A stretch of 64,000 nt of DNA from Capitulum mitella (GCA_030062745.1 CP099846.1:23302701-23366700); one strand, 5' to 3'; counted from the stretch's first letter, positions 36,206-49,414 are shown. Made by a program: numbers and translations. The notes: a model not told the origin generated them from the sequence alone.

Positions 36206-39200
36206 TGTGGCAGACAATTTCTCCTGTGGGTCAAAACGTTCTGATAGAAATCATTCACACCTTATCCAGAGGTACACAGTCAAAAGATGTAATGCAGAAG
36301 GTAATGATGTCAGCTGAGCAAGGAATTCAGCACGTGCTGATCCGCCACCGCGGCCGACTCCGCGCCACTATGGACCACCCGTTCCAAGGCGTATTCGATT
36401 GGAGCACTCAGCAGCAGTAGTGTAGCCTGAGGAGAACAGAGGAAGCAAATGCCCCCCCCCCCCTTTGGTCAGAGGTTTCCAATAATTGGTTATTACCGAA
36501 AATCTAGTCATCACTACGATACGTTATTTATGTACGGGATAAAAATCTTTTAAGGTTAAAATGTAATGTCCTATTTTAAAAATACCCCAGTGTGTTATTT
36601 GACAAGGCCAATATCCCATGTCTAACAAAAATGGCAAGAGCGCAAAGTATCTAGCCTTTCTATTTTAGCCTTGAGCCCCATACAAAATAGGGGCTAAACT
36701 ACTGCTCGGCAATGGTCTGAGATTATCCGCCAGGGGTGCACACTATATGCTAGCAGACTGCAGTATGCAGCCATGTGCATACCTATTCCATTCAATGTAC
36801 AGAACTATCATCTAGGACTGTTCCAGACAGCAATCTCGGACTTTAACTTCCTGAATGAAATTACAACAGGATGCCAAAATAAACAACCAGTGGCCAAATG
36901 CTAAAACGCCCTTCCATGTGAATATGATAAGGATCAATGCAAGCAAAAGGCAGTGGAAGATAACACAAACAACTGGTCTTAATGATGGCAGGGATCCAGC
37001 ACTGCCAAACTAACTTGCCCCGAGCGAAGCCAAGCCAAAGGCCGAGTAACGCCCGGTTTCCACGGACATTTAGGTGGGGCCCAGCAAAAAGCTGAATATA
37101 CAGTGGTCGCCGGCGGCCACAAAAGTGGCTTTGCTCTTGATCACAGTGCGTTCCTAAGCATTATCTGATAATTAATTATTGTAGAAATGTGGTAGGCTCC
37201 ATTTGCTGACAATAGCACCAACAGTTTTCCTTGTGCTGTCGAGGAAGATCTTCTCTTTTGACGAAAATAAGCCCCAACTGAAATAAGCTTTCTGCGCAGT
37301 TATCTTTAATCCTAGAAACACAGCAAATCAGGCTTATTTGCAGGCTTAATCTTCCTGTCACCTTGGGTTTTAGCAGTTTTTTCCACAACATTGAATATTT
37401 GATATTGGTTGACCCAGAATGACCTGATCTAACCCGCGGCCGACCGCCGACCACGCTCGACTAAGGGGGGTTGATCGTCCCCGCCCTCGAAGTCACAAAC
37501 GGCTGGTCGCACGATAAAAAGCACACCGTTGCAGAGCTGGTGACAAGTGGAGCTCGAAACAGGTCTCATTTCTAGTTTCGGATGATATGTAAGTCATTTA
37601 CGTTCTATACATGTTTCATCACAGCCGACTGCATGAAACCGAGAAGTGGCCTGGATCTCAAGGACTGTGATTTATTACGTCTAGGTAAGGGCGCCAACGC
37701 ACATGTTTACGTCCGCAGATGCCGATACATGTCAAATTCCTCTGATTCACTTAATCTATAAGACGAAACGTTGAGTTAAAGACACGGCGGTGTTCGCGCC
37801 GACTGCCGGCGGGCGCCGCAGCTGCACGCGGTATGAGATTAAAGGAACTATTTTTAGCGTTTCTTTACTTTCGAGAGACAGCCTTTTTCATGTAATATTT
37901 CTTGATCCTGGTGGTTGTCGTGATGGTTTCCCACGCTTACATTTTGGAAACATTCAGTGGTTGTCAGTCTAAACAACTCGTGGGACGTTTTTTGCGAGAG
38001 CCTGTTTATTTCCGAAACAACAATTTTTTGAAACTTGTGCTGTTTGGTGTTACTCGCAACTGTGCGAGCCAGTTCTTCCATTTTCTATCCGTTATGAGTA
38101 ATGCATCGCCGACACTGACGGCGGCGCATTTTGGCTCATAAGTTATTCGTGACCTGACCTAAGGCCAATGGCTGGAAGTCAGTGACACTTTGTCCATTGA
38201 CAGTAAATGGATGTCTGCATCATCCCACACGAAAAACGTTACAATGAAAATTCCGTCAAATTTCAAAAAACGACATGTCTTGAAAATGGGGTTGGCGAAA
38301 CTCCAAAAAATCCAAGATAGCAGATTTGTTGCATCTATCGAGATCTAAGATCTCTGAAAGTTATATTGTGATATGCTTTCCAAAAAAGCTGAAGGGCACT
38401 TAACTTTTCTGGACAGGTCCACTTGACCTCACCTACATCAGACACCTGCCTTGACCACCAAAAACTACCCAGAGTTTGGTGATGGTGAGTTCATTCGTTC
38501 TCTCACAGTCTTGGAAAAACCTCAGGGGGTGGGGGCGGTCGCCCATCCCTCAGTTGGGGAAGGCTAAATGACCTGTGCCTCAGATGCAACAGTGCCTGCC
38601 ATACAGCCTGACAAACGTGACTGCCTGCCTCAAACAATGGACTATCTAAGAGATCTGCATCTGAATTCCCTGACCTACTGTAAAAAGTTATGGAATCATT
38701 TTAAAATCTCAAGTGCAAAATGCTCTTCCACAAGTACAGGAAAAACAGGCAGGATTTTAGCATTCCACCTTTAATCTTACAAAAATTACTGACAACAAAT
38801 GTGAGAAAGGCACTTTTCATCCCCATCAGTGCATGAGTTTTACCCAGCACTGAATGAGGCATTTTACCATCCTACACTGCCCACCACCACATTCGGCAAA
38901 TGTCACCCCATTTGTCTCAAGAATCCATTGTTCCGACTTAGCTTATTTACACTGCAATCAGTAGTGCTAAACTGCGCAATCTTATAACATACACAATTTT
39001 TTTACTTTTGGGTCATTAATGATGTCTGAGGTTGGGTAAAATTCCCAAAAGTAACACCTTTCTCCTGAGCTGTCTAACAACAACAGACTGGCTGGCAGTG
39101 ATTTCTACCAGGTGATATGTCTCACAGAGCTTCATCTTGTATTCTCAGCCTCACCTGACCCAAGGTCCACAAGTCAAGTTCACAGGCTAAGCCAAACTTA

Positions 39201-42200
39201 AAGTTTTCATTAACAGGTCATGCAATACATAGTCCTGAGCCCATCTGACACAATGATACTAAAAAAGGCACTTTCAAAGAGCTGTGCAGATAATGCCATG
39301 AAATGGTTCCCTTTACCATGCACATGGGTGTAACTGGGGGGTGGGGCTGGGTGTAGGACATGTTCCCTCCAATTTCGGAAAAATGGGCTTTTGTCCCCCC
39401 CCCATTTTGATTGTTAAGTGAATGTATTTCCCAATCCCCTATTGAAAATAAGACTGGGCTAAATTGTCCTCCATGGGCATAGGAACAGGGGGGCCAGGCA
39501 GTCATGCCCTCTCCCCCATTCACAGGAAATTTAACACAAGGCCTACGGGGAAAATGTCTCTGCTCCCCATTTTTCTGAATATTCCTACACTCCTGTTTCC
39601 TGCAGATTCTAATTTGTCCCCACAATTTCTGGGATGTGGCTACACCCACAATCATGTACATACAATATTGTACATTCTGGAGTTGCAAACTCAGAGTAAC
39701 CCAAGCACACTAGTGGCTTCTATTTGGCACCCAGCTATACCCCACATGCCCATTTGGTTTATGTTACAATGTTGCATATTTTCACAAACAAGGACTGATA
39801 TATGAATAGTTATTGAGGGCATCACAATGAGGTTGCCAATTTACTCACTAAGCTGAAATCTGAACAGCACCACCACATATAAAACTACAAAAATTGTTGC
39901 ACTGCTGCAAGAGCCTACTGTGTAGGTCATACATATGTCATAAGAAATTATGCCTTTCATGTAGGGGAGATTTGGGGATGGCAGGTAATTTCAGATGCCC
40001 TCATTTCTACACCATAGTTAGTTTTACATCCAAAATATATATTTTTTTGGGATTGGCAAAGTGCCAGTATTCCTTTTTGCTGCATGGCACTTACTAGGAG
40101 TTGCATGCCTCTGGTGGACATTTTTTCTTTGAATCCACTATTTCTGTTTGTGCAGAATTATCATACTGCACACTATTCATGTATTTACTTCATTTTAGAA
40201 GTGGCTGCAAATGACCAAAACTGTCTCTCTGCCATCATGCTATACCTTTTAAGGCACAGCTCTTCTGGTAATCCTGGACACTGTCTGATAATACTCGAAT
40301 ACCTGAAACCTGTGCTTTAACATGTGCAAAGAAATACATTTTCATTGCAACCAATTCTTGTTAGAAGTGAGCAGTAACATGCAAGAGCTGGCTGGCTGGC
40401 AGGAGAATAACAATAAATCAACCAGGCAACTTCTGGTGCCCAGTGGCAGTAACAGCAGCGGTGACAGGGCCAGCCGATGCCAATAGCAAAGGTGGCGGGA
40501 GGCTGACCTGGGGGTCGATCCTAGCTTGTGATTGACCAAAGAAATTTCAGCTTAACCTCAGCCAACACCACTTGTATCATACATGGATCAGGTAAATTTG
40601 GACTGTTGTCTGAAATTACTGAATGGCATCTGGAATTACCCAGATTCAAAATATATTTTCAAAAAATGTTGCTGACAAATAAATGCTCACAACAATAATT
40701 AAAGTAGATCCATTTTTGATTTAAAGGTGGTCATTCATTTGAATATCCTTTGGTTGACTTACACCTGTCTGGAAATTAACTACAACCAACTTTAGATATG
40801 CATCTGATATTACCCAATTTTCCTCCATTTTCACTTGGCCTGGAAAATGTAGGATGACCTAGCATGAGCTGTGTGTGTGAGCATATTAGTGCTCCATAAT
40901 GAACTCTCATTGCAAAACAAGCTGATCTGCAATGCAAACCACAGGCATGAATTAGTGTCAGGGGCATAGGTCTGGGGGCATGGGGAGAGCTGCCCCCTCC
41001 CAACTTTGGGTAACATTTAACATTAACCATATGGTGGTGCATGGAAAGAAACAAGGCAAAAATTGCATCTGCCCCCCATCCCCACAGAAGTTCCCATGCA
41101 CCTGTGCAGTGTAAAAGCACTGACAATGAAGCAGCAAAATAAAATGACACCAGCCCAAAAACAATGGCTGCCTTTATGATGTTATTTGGACCTGCCCTAA
41201 CCTGACTTCACTTCAAAATTTCTGCCCACATGCACACAACTGGTGTATGAAAGGGTGCTGAGAACTTACAGATGATGTGCTCCTTAGCTTGGGAGATATT
41301 TTAAAAATACACTGAAAGGGGGCATTCCACTCCCTTTTCCAGTCAATGACAGGTTAATGAGCCCATCTGTTGGGTCAACATAAAACAAAACACACATTTG
41401 TTTTCAGTACCAATCTTTTATCAGACCAAGGTAACAAGCCATACAATATACCTGGTAATGTTACAGAACTGCAAATATACATTATTCAACATTGTAATAC
41501 CCCTATCCTGAGTTGAATGTACAGGACATCTGAATGATTATCAAGAAAGATGGTTGATGGTGGGATCTGTCAAGAAGGCTAACAGGAGCAAGGGGTGATC
41601 GATCCATTGAAGATTCCCCATGTCCCCGAGATTTCACATGCTTCGTTCACTACACATACAGATTAACACGGGCGGGGCACAGGATATCACACAGCTTCCA
41701 GAACCACTGAAGACTGAGGGATCGTAGTCGAAGACACAGATATCCCCTCGCTTAAATTACCGAGAAATGACAGGGGATTTCAGCGATTCTTGTGAATACG
41801 GACGACGGTCAGCCTTCCTCCCCGCCCACGGCAGACGTTATTTTCATTGGCCAGCCAATGAGCGCAGCGCAATACATTAACAGGCAACTGCGCTGGGATC
41901 ATCACCAACGATATTAGCGACATCTGAGGAAATTAGAAAAATAGGTTAAAACTGTCTAAATAGTTCTTATAAGTGGTGACGCATAATTATTGAGCTAGTT
42001 TTGATCCATGTATACAAATCATTTTCCATTGGATCTGGACTTAAAAACATGGTTGAATGTGGTCAGAGTGGCTTTGATCTAGAATCCCCAAAAACACTTG
42101 AACTCGGCATTTTTGGTTTTGGAGAGACAAAAAGGGCAGTGCTGCTTGTCCGTGTAAATGTAGTTGCAGATCTGGCCTGTAGATCTGCGGTTTCTGGCGT

Positions 42201-43000
42201 CCTATGTAGGTACTTCTTTGTGTTACGCTGGATTTTTGTCATGTTGGCAAACGATGCATGAACCTCTGGGATTCAGCGCTTGTTTCAAGAATGTTGTTAT
42301 TAAGCAGTTATACATTGGTTGCCTCTGTTCAAACTTATCCTTTTTGCTAGTTAAGTGTGATGGACTGATGATTTTTGGCTCTTCTATTGACCTTTGTTTC
42401 TGTGCACATAATGGCTTCACAGGTCAAGGCATTACAAGTCATTAATATATAATCATCATTATAGGTTATTAGTGTGCACTATGAGCAATAAACCAATTTT
42501 GAAATTAATAAGTACAACAATAATGTGATAAGAATATAAATGCATACAATAATTATGATACATTTGCATATATGCATAAATATATGTAGTATTTATCATG
42601 AACACATATAGCAGATGTCATTAATATTCAATAAATTACACATAACAAGCTCTCATCAAATTATGATATGAGAGCCTAATGCAATCTTGCATTACTGTGA
42701 TAGCCACAAGTCACACCTCAGTCTAGGAGGACTGCCTTAGTTTTGCTAAGAAAAAAATGAACCACCAGTCTTTGGTGACTGAAATTACATGTCCAAGTGT
42801 CAACATTCAGCCTCAATATGTCATTGCTTCCTGTCAGGAGTGTGTATGTCATTTCCGAATAGGAGTGTGGTTGGGGACAGATAGACTCCCAGCAGGCCCT
42901 GCTCTAACACAGTTTCACTGGCATGCACCAGCACACAGTGAACATGTTCAGCAGTAAGCTGAACCCTGCACCAGCATGCGTCAGTCGTCTGGCTCTGCAG
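36206..43000. other. Intergenic region upstream of flotillin-2
   Basis: No recognised gene. The flotillin 5' UTR and promoter should start here on the minus strand, but I cannot place them. Several segments with G- or C-homopolymers and short inverted ends (39315-39650, 40960-41110) look like decayed small transposons without clear target duplications. 42430-42640 is very AT-rich. Confidence 0.4.
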
Positions 43001-43084
43001 CCTGTCCCTGCACGTATGGTGGCTGTCAAGTGAGCAGCCGAACCTGTCCCTGCAGGTAGGGTGGCTGTCAAGTGAGCAGCCGAA
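43001..43084 (+). repeat. 42-bp tandem duplication
   Basis: Two head-to-tail 42-base units (43001-43042, 43043-43084) starting 'cctgtccctgca', differing at two positions. Confidence 0.9.
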
Positions 43085-43272
43085 GCGGTGTCGCTCCAGC
43101 CTCTGTCTGGCGCAGACCTCCTTGTCTGCGGACGTTCTTTCATGAAGCGGTGATCTCGCAGACTACGCCCATGTTGTCGGACTTCGGGACCAGGTCGGAT
43201 GGGCTTGGTAATATGTGACACAATGGCGTTGGGTTTATGCAGCGAAGAGGGCCGCCAAGTGGCGCCGCCGAA

Positions 43273-43331
<59 letters not shown>

Positions 43332-43368
43332 TCAGTGTGCACACGCATTTGTTTGTTTGTTTGTTTGT
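43273..43368 (+). repeat. Compound microsatellite (AT)n(GT)n...(TTTG)n
   Basis: AT run 43273-43298 passes into a GT run to ~43332, then a TTTG run at about 43348-43368. Confidence 0.95.
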
Positions 43369-43399
43369 GAGTGGGTGCACCGGTCCTATTAGCCACGAT

Positions 43400-45030
43400 A
43401 AGTGCTAAATGGAAGAAGTGGTTCCTGAACGTGATGGAGGCGCTGCTGAGCAAGGTTTTCTTCGGGGACCGACCACTGAGACAGGCTCACAGAATCGAGC
43501 AGGCTTACTGCCTGCGGTGCCACTGCATTGCCGGTCTGATGCAGATGATTATGGCCTCTGCCGGAAATCATGTGGGCTGTACTACACACTACATGCATTC
43601 ATTCGCAATCAAACTCACCTCTTCGTGCCTTCCCCCTCCCACTTACACACAAACACCCATACTGGACGGAACAGTAAATACAGCGAAAACGATAGGAAAA
43701 AGGTTTTGTTTTGCTTTGATAGGACTTTGCACATGTAGTGTTATGCTCAAACTTCGAAGTTCTGCTGTCGATAATAAATTAGCACTTTAGTAAGAAGAAC
43801 TTAAAAGAACACCCGTACTCGAATGACCTTGCAGAGAGGATCTACTATCCAGGTTAGGCAGGATGCTCGAGGACGGAGTTTCATTAAGTCCAAAGCATGA
43901 TATGGCTTTTAAAGTCGGAAATGAATTACGATATTTTATTGATGTTTCTTGACGAAAAGGACATTCAGTTGCCTGATGTCCTTATGGGTATCTGGTACCA
44001 CGGAAAATATGTTCAAAGGGCTGCCCTATATATTTTCTGGCTTGTCGCCTAAGCTTTCCTATATGTCGCCGGTTTCTGCTCATCAAGAAGCCTGGCCAGT
44101 TGAATGTGTTGTCATCGCTATAGGCCAGCAATTTCGTACCTAGTATTTCGCTTTCCGCTACATAACCTTTTTGTCTTGTTTGTTCCGTGCCAGATGACGA
44201 GCTCTAGCTACCCTGATTCCGTGGGGGGATTCCGTCGTTTTTAGTTTTGTCTGAACTGAACCTGGTTTTTCTTCCTGGTGTCACAGTACAAATTCTCTTT
44301 TAGAGCATAAAATGCCATGCATTTATGTGAGAAACATGGACTAACTAGGTGCTTTGCAAGCATCTGTGGCCACCAGGGGCGGATCCAGCGGCTCTGTTTT
44401 TTTGTGGGGGGGGGGGGGCGGCAAAGCAGTTTCCTGGGTCTACATAGTAGATCAGCGAAGTCGTTGACCGGGGGGAGGGGCGGGGGGTTTAGAAGGCGGC
44501 TGGCCGTGGGTTCGGAGTGTATTTCAGCGGCCTAGTATGGATGGTAAACCATCAGCGGGGGGTGGGGGAACGCAACTTCACACTCTCGTTGAGTAGGAAT
44601 ACCCATGTCTTTTGAGGGGAGGGGCAAATGACTATTTTGGAGTACAAAATTTTTCTGGAAGTATAACTTTTTTGGTGCTCCTTGACACCAGAAAATTACA
44701 GTTTTTCCAACACTGAACTGAACCACCTTGGCGTGATCTCAGGCGATTCGGTGTGGCCTGAACCTCCGCCCGCCCCCGCCCCCACCACATGACAAGGCGT
44801 CCGAATTACCGCTGAAGGTCCCTTGGGTCGCTGCCCCCCCCCTCCACAGCCGCTGCAAGGACACGCGGTGACCAGCCGGCGAACTCTCAAACGGACGAAA
44901 CGTTTTCCTCGGTAATGACCCGGACTCGTCTCATCTGCATAATTGCTGCGGAGCCGGGCGCTGTCGCTGATGAGGCCTTGGACCGGCGTCCGCGGTTCCG
45001 TGCGTCAGCGGTCCTCGGCCCGGGGCTCGG
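43400..45030. other. Unassigned region
   Basis: 43395-43610 is open in two forward frames for over 60 codons, but I recognise neither translation and see no convincing splice sites. 44376-44470 begins with 'caggggcggatccag', a terminus common on hAT-like elements, followed by a G run; no partner end was found. Confidence 0.3.
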
Positions 45031-45037
45031 CCGGCCG

Positions 45038-45400
45038 AGGAAGCTCCGAGCAGCCAGATCCTCACCAGGAACGTCGCCCGGAGTAAGGACCTGGGTGAGG
45101 AGGCTCTGAGCGGCCAGATCCTCACCAGGAACGTCGCCGGGAGTGAGGACCTGGGTGAGGAGGCTCTGAGCGGCCAGGTCCTCACCAGGAACGTCGCCCG
45201 GTGTGAGGACCTGGGTGAGGAGGCTCTGAGCGGCCAGGTCCTCATCAGGAACGTCGCCCGGAGTGAGGACCTGGGTGAGGAGGCTCTGAGCGGCCAGGTC
45301 CTCACCAGGAACGTCGCCCGGAGTGAGGACCTGGGTGAGGAGACTCTGAGCGGCCAGGTCCTCACCAGGAACGTCGCCCGGAGTGAGGACCTGGGCGAGG
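45038..45400 (-). repeat. 60-bp minisatellite
   Basis: Six units in exact 60-base register (starting 45061, 45121, 45181, 45241, 45301, 45361, the last incomplete) plus a diverged half unit before. Units differ at only a few positions. On the minus strand the array is open throughout as a 20-residue repeat (like TPGDVPGEDLAAQSLL), but a second frame is open too and there is no supporting gene context. Confidence 0.95.
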
Positions 45401-45419
45401 GAGTGACCTCGATCTGAAC

Positions 45420-47116
45420 CGTCCGGCCGTGACAGCAGGGGAGCGACCCCTGCTGTCAGGAAGCGTGACGCCCGCACGTTACGACTGTGAGGAGCATGAC
45501 TCGACGAAGGTACGAGTGTCATTTCATTACGCTAAACACATCTTAATTCGTCAATCGTGGGAAGCAACTGAATGAGCCATAATGTGCTTCCTGTACAACG
45601 TTGCCACTATTTCTCAGTCTTGTTGCGCAGAACGCCCAGTTGGCGGGCATGCATCACCTAGCACTCAACCACTCGGGGACTTTCGGGCCGTACCGGAGAT
45701 CGCAAGTTCTAAAAAGAGTATTGGAAAATTAGCAATTTTGGGATGCTTGTGCATCAAAGTGTTTTCTGCCTGCTATATGTGTTTAACCCTCTAGTTCTAA
45801 GGTCTCTTATTTTAATTCGTCGATCCGGCTTTGCTGTTTTAAACTTGACATCTGTACGAAAGAAATGATCTCGTTCAGCAAGTTCGCTACATCGGAAACC
45901 GTTGGAGTTCTTAAATGGTGCACGGGTTATGTTCTTGCAATATGGGGGCAAAAAATAAACATCACGTTCTTGCATTATTCGGGCAAAAGCAAACGCATAT
46001 GCCGTTTGTCGTGTAGTTTTATGTCGCATGAAAACAGTGATAAACGGAAGCACATTTATCACATAGCAACGTCGAGACGTCGCCGAAGACGCCACGTGGT
46101 GCGAAGAAAACATCTCAAACGAACATGACACCACAGGTATAGACTAACAGGGTGTCCCAGTATCCAGTAAACACATTCTAGCCGTAACTTCGAACGTACA
46201 CTCTAAAAGCAGGCAAGACGTCTTGTAATGATGTGAATATAAAAGTAGAAAACTAGTATTCAAATGGCAATGACTGATGAAAAGATGTTAACAACATCCG
46301 TTAATGTAGTATCTTTAAACACATTTGATGCTTTCAGTGGACGCCCTCGAGATTGGACTCGAAAATTCGTATGCATCGAACTCGCAAACGATGCATGCAG
46401 AACCGCACATTTTCCGCTGTGTAATTCCCTAATGTCTTCATCGCAAAGCACGCAGCGCTATAATTACCATTGCAGGCCCGTCACAGCGGAAGGACGCCGA
46501 ACGTTCGTCCCACTTTTTCGCGAGACACGACATAACCGCAGATGTCGCATGAAAAGAACGGTGTAAACACTCCTTTTCTTTTTCACTTCAGCGCTTCAGC
46601 GTTTAGTAAAATCCTCGGTGAACATGGACCGCATAATGTCAATTCGGTGTAAGAGCGCACACAACGGTCAAGCACAAAAGTAGCTAAGGCATTATTGTGA
46701 ACGTTGCGACACGTTGAACAGGCATTGCTGGCTGTTAAAACAGATTCGGTGCAGCTGCCGCCCACCATCACCCGGATCACGGTTTCCGTTAGTCAAACGA
46801 CAAACGGCACAATCTTATGCCTACCGTACCGCTAACCGAGTTGTCTGTGCTAATCACCAGCATTCCATCGCAGATAGTGCCCGTCGCGAGAGGGCCAGAT
46901 GAAATCTCTCGGTGGGTGGCGCAGCCGTCCGTTGCTCCTATCGGCGGACGGCTGCTGAGTTTGGCACGTTTGATCCCGTGGACCGCTACGGCCCGGGAAG
47001 TCGGCACATCACTGAGATCCAGCGCGGGGTCGACCCGGCGGGGACGAGCAGGGCGCAGGCCCGCCCCGGCCCCGGTCCTCACACGAGCCCGACGGACGGA
47101 GCGCGGCCGCTGGCGA
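45420..47116. other. Unassigned region 3' of the monooxygenase gene
   Basis: AT-rich to about 46.8 kb, then CpG-rich. No recognised gene and no polyadenylation signal that I can assign to the minus-strand gene ending at 47117. Confidence 0.4.
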
Positions 47117-49414
47117 TCACAGCGCCCGGCCGGCCCGCGCCGCGGCGAGCGCGGCCGCCGCCAGCGCCAGCGCCAACGCCAGCGGGGCTGAAGTCCGAGC
47201 AGCGCCGGAGGCGGCGGCGCGCGAGCGTCCGGCCGAGACGCTGCCGCTCATGACCGGCTCCCGGCCGGCGGCGGAGTTCTCCGACTGGCTCCGGGCGCCG
47301 GCCGACCCGTCCCTGTCGCCGGCGGCCGAGCCCTCGCCCGCGCCGCCGTCGGCTGCGGGCGCCTCGCCGCCGCCGGACGCGCAGCGGTCGGGCGGCGGCG
47401 GCGACTTCCAGGGCACGCCGTCGAGCGTCTGACGCGCCTCCGTGCGGATCTTGCCGTCGCGCGACACGCACTTGGGCCGGTAGAAGTCGGTGACGGCGCG
47501 CTGCAGGCGGCGCACGCCGTCCGCGTCCCAGCGAAACTGCAGCAGGAACTGGAACAGCGTGCTCATCTTGAAGTCGGCCGGCTGGATCACCAGGATGTCC
47601 TTGAGGATGAGGAATGGGTCCTGCAGCGGCTCCGGCAGGTCCTGCATGCCGAGCGCCTCCAGGGCGCTGATGTTGTCCGCCTGTAGCTCGCTCATGATGC
47701 GCTGGTCCTGCAGCGCCACCTGGTACAGGTGGCGCTCCGTCTCGTCGAGCGCGCTGTCGACGCCGCCGGCCTCCTCCAGCGGCGCCGACAGGTCCCACTG
47801 CGCGCGCGCGAAGCTCTCCAGGTTGTTGATGACGCGCTGGATCATGTCGCCGGCTCGCCGCACCGGCAGCTCCATGCCGTACGCGTTGGCCGCCTCGATG
47901 CCCAGCTGCTGCATGGTGTGGCCCATGTCGGGCGAGCTCCAGCAGATGGTGAGCGGCACGCGTGGGTAGTAGCTGACGAACGCCAGGCACATCTCGTTCT
48001 CGGCGCTGAGGCCGCCGAACGTGACGTTGCCGCGCCGGCGCGTGTCGTACACGCACTCGACCAGCAGCTGGTCGCCGGGCCGCACCAGCACCGGCTCGGC
48101 CAGCGTGCGCGTCTGCTGGTAGTTGAAGGCGTAGGCGCGCTCCTCGGCCACGGCGGGCAGCTCGGTGCCGTTGGCGGCGACGTGGCGCAGCCGCATGCGG
48201 ACGCCGGCCAGGTGCGAGTGCAGCAGCACCGAGTAGATGCGCACGCCGGTCGGCGGCAGCCACTGGCGCGTGCAGCTGGCGTGGCACAGCCCGTTCACGA
48301 CGTACTCGGCCTGCCCGGGCGGCACCATCTGCGTGACGGCGATGTCGTGGCCGACGTTGAGCAGGCCGGCCTCGCTCGCGCGCAGCTGCTCCGTGTAGAA
48401 GAGCCGCACGCCCGAGCTGTCGACCACGCCGGGCCGCACGGCCGGGTTGTCGTAGTGGATCTCGGCCATCACGTACGTGGCGCCGCCGTACTCCTCGCGC
48501 AGCGGGATGCCCACATGCGGCGGCAGGCGCTCGCCGCTGCCGCCGACCGCCCACACGGCCAGGATGTGGCCGCAGCGGCCCCAGTCGGCCGGCATGTTGG
48601 GGCTGTAGCAGCGCGCCCCCTGGCGGCCGCTCACGTACTGCTCGAACGCGGCGCGCCGCCACTCGGGCACCGTGCACTCGTACACGATGATGTGGTGCAC
48701 GAAGCCCTCGTTGCCCGGCTGGATGAGGCCCTGGAAGCCGATGAAGTGCACCTTGCGCGGGAAGGCGGGCAGCTTGGTGATGCGGCAGTAGTACATGGTG
48801 CGCGCGTCGTCCGGCAGGCGCACGGCCGGCGCCACGATGTCGAGGTACGGCGTGCCCGGCTCGAAGGCGGCGCCGCCGGGCCGGTGCAGGTTGAGCAGGC
48901 GCGAGCCGCGCCGCGCGCCGTGATACGTCAGCCAGTCGGCGCCGGCCGCCGGCGCCTCGGCGCCGTACGCCCAGATGACGGCCACGGCCGCGTCGGCCTC
49001 GAGCCGTACGTCCTGCGCGTCGCACGAGTCGCGTCGCTCGAACAGCACGTCCGTGTGCGTGCCGTTGCGGCTGGCGCGCAGCAGGCGCACGTGCTGGCGG
49101 CGGTCGCGCCGCGGCCGCCGCTCGCCGTCGGCGTGCATGTCCCACAGCGTCAGCTGGCCGTCGGCGCCGGGCGCGGCGGCGGCGATGTCGGCGCCGCGCA
49201 TGCCGCCGCCCGGCGAGACGCCCAGCGCCACGTAGCCGAGCGTGGCCACCTGCAGCCGGAAGAGCATGCCGCCGTCCGTCGGCCGCCACCAGAGCAGCAC
49301 GCGCCCGGCGGGGTCCAGCGCCGCGTGGTGCGGCAGGTCGTCGGCGTCCGGCGCGGCCGCGTCGGCCGCGGCGGCCGCCGCCAGCGAGCCAAGCAGCAGC
49401 AGCGGCAGCAGCAT
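47117..49414 (-). CDS. MOXD1: DBH-like copper monooxygenase (MOXD1 family), single exon
   Basis: Predicted secretory-pathway copper type II, ascorbate-dependent monooxygenase related to dopamine/tyramine beta-hydroxylase; the substrate of the MOXD1 branch is not settled. 765 residues from the Met at 49414, chosen because MLLPLLLLGS starts a signal peptide; an in-frame Met 14 codons upstream (49456) would put arginines before it. A DOMON domain spans about 30-150, the Cu-monooxygenase N-domain about 195-325 and the C-domain about 345-500. Visible ligands: His240-His241 (FVHHIIVYEC), His320 (AEIHYDNP), His399/His401 (LLHSHLAG) and Met475 (ENEMC), so the copper sites are complete. N-glycosylation sites include NGT. 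The tail ends in a hydrophobic Ala/Leu segment, suggesting a GPI or membrane anchor. No introns, unlike the neighbouring genes; codon use is extremely GC-rich. Confidence 0.93.
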   Translation of the reverse strand: MLLPLLLLGSLAAAAAADAAAPDADDLPHHAALDPAGRVLLWWRPTDGGMLFRLQVATLGYVALGVSPGGGMRGADIAAAAPGADGQLTLWDMHADGERRPRRDRRQHVRLLRASRNGTHTDVLFERRDSCDAQDVRLEADAAVAVIWAYGAEAPAAGADWLTYHGARRGSRLLNLHRPGGAAFEPGTPYLDIVAPAVRLPDDARTMYYCRITKLPAFPRKVHFIGFQGLIQPGNEGFVHHIIVYECTVPEWRRAAFEQYVSGRQGARCYSPNMPADWGRCGHILAVWAVGGSGERLPPHVGIPLREEYGGATYVMAEIHYDNPAVRPGVVDSSGVRLFYTEQLRASEAGLLNVGHDIAVTQMVPPGQAEYVVNGLCHASCTRQWLPPTGVRIYSVLLHSHLAGVRMRLRHVAANGTELPAVAEERAYAFNYQQTRTLAEPVLVRPGDQLLVECVYDTRRRGNVTFGGLSAENEMCLAFVSYYPRVPLTICWSSPDMGHTMQQLGIEAANAYGMELPVRRAGDMIQRVINNLESFARAQWDLSAPLEEAGGVDSALDETERHLYQVALQDQRIMSELQADNISALEALGMQDLPEPLQDPFLILKDILVIQPADFKMSTLFQFLLQFRWDADGVRRLQRAVTDFYRPKCVSRDGKIRTEARQTLDGVPWKSPPPPDRCASGGGEAPAADGGAGEGSAAGDRDGSAGARSQSENSAAGREPVMSGSVSAGRSRAAASGAARTSAPLALALALAAAALAAARAGRAL

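Noticed and set aside
39290..39660. Possible MITE with 'gggtgtaac' and 'ggctacaccc' ends
   Set aside because: Ends are short and the flanking bases do not form a target duplication.
44376..44900. hAT-like element beginning 'caggggcggatccag'
   Set aside because: Only one terminus is recognisable; no partner inverted end or target duplication found, so not annotated as an element.
45061..45400. CRISPR-like regular repeat
   Set aside because: Head-to-tail 60-bp minisatellite without spacers.
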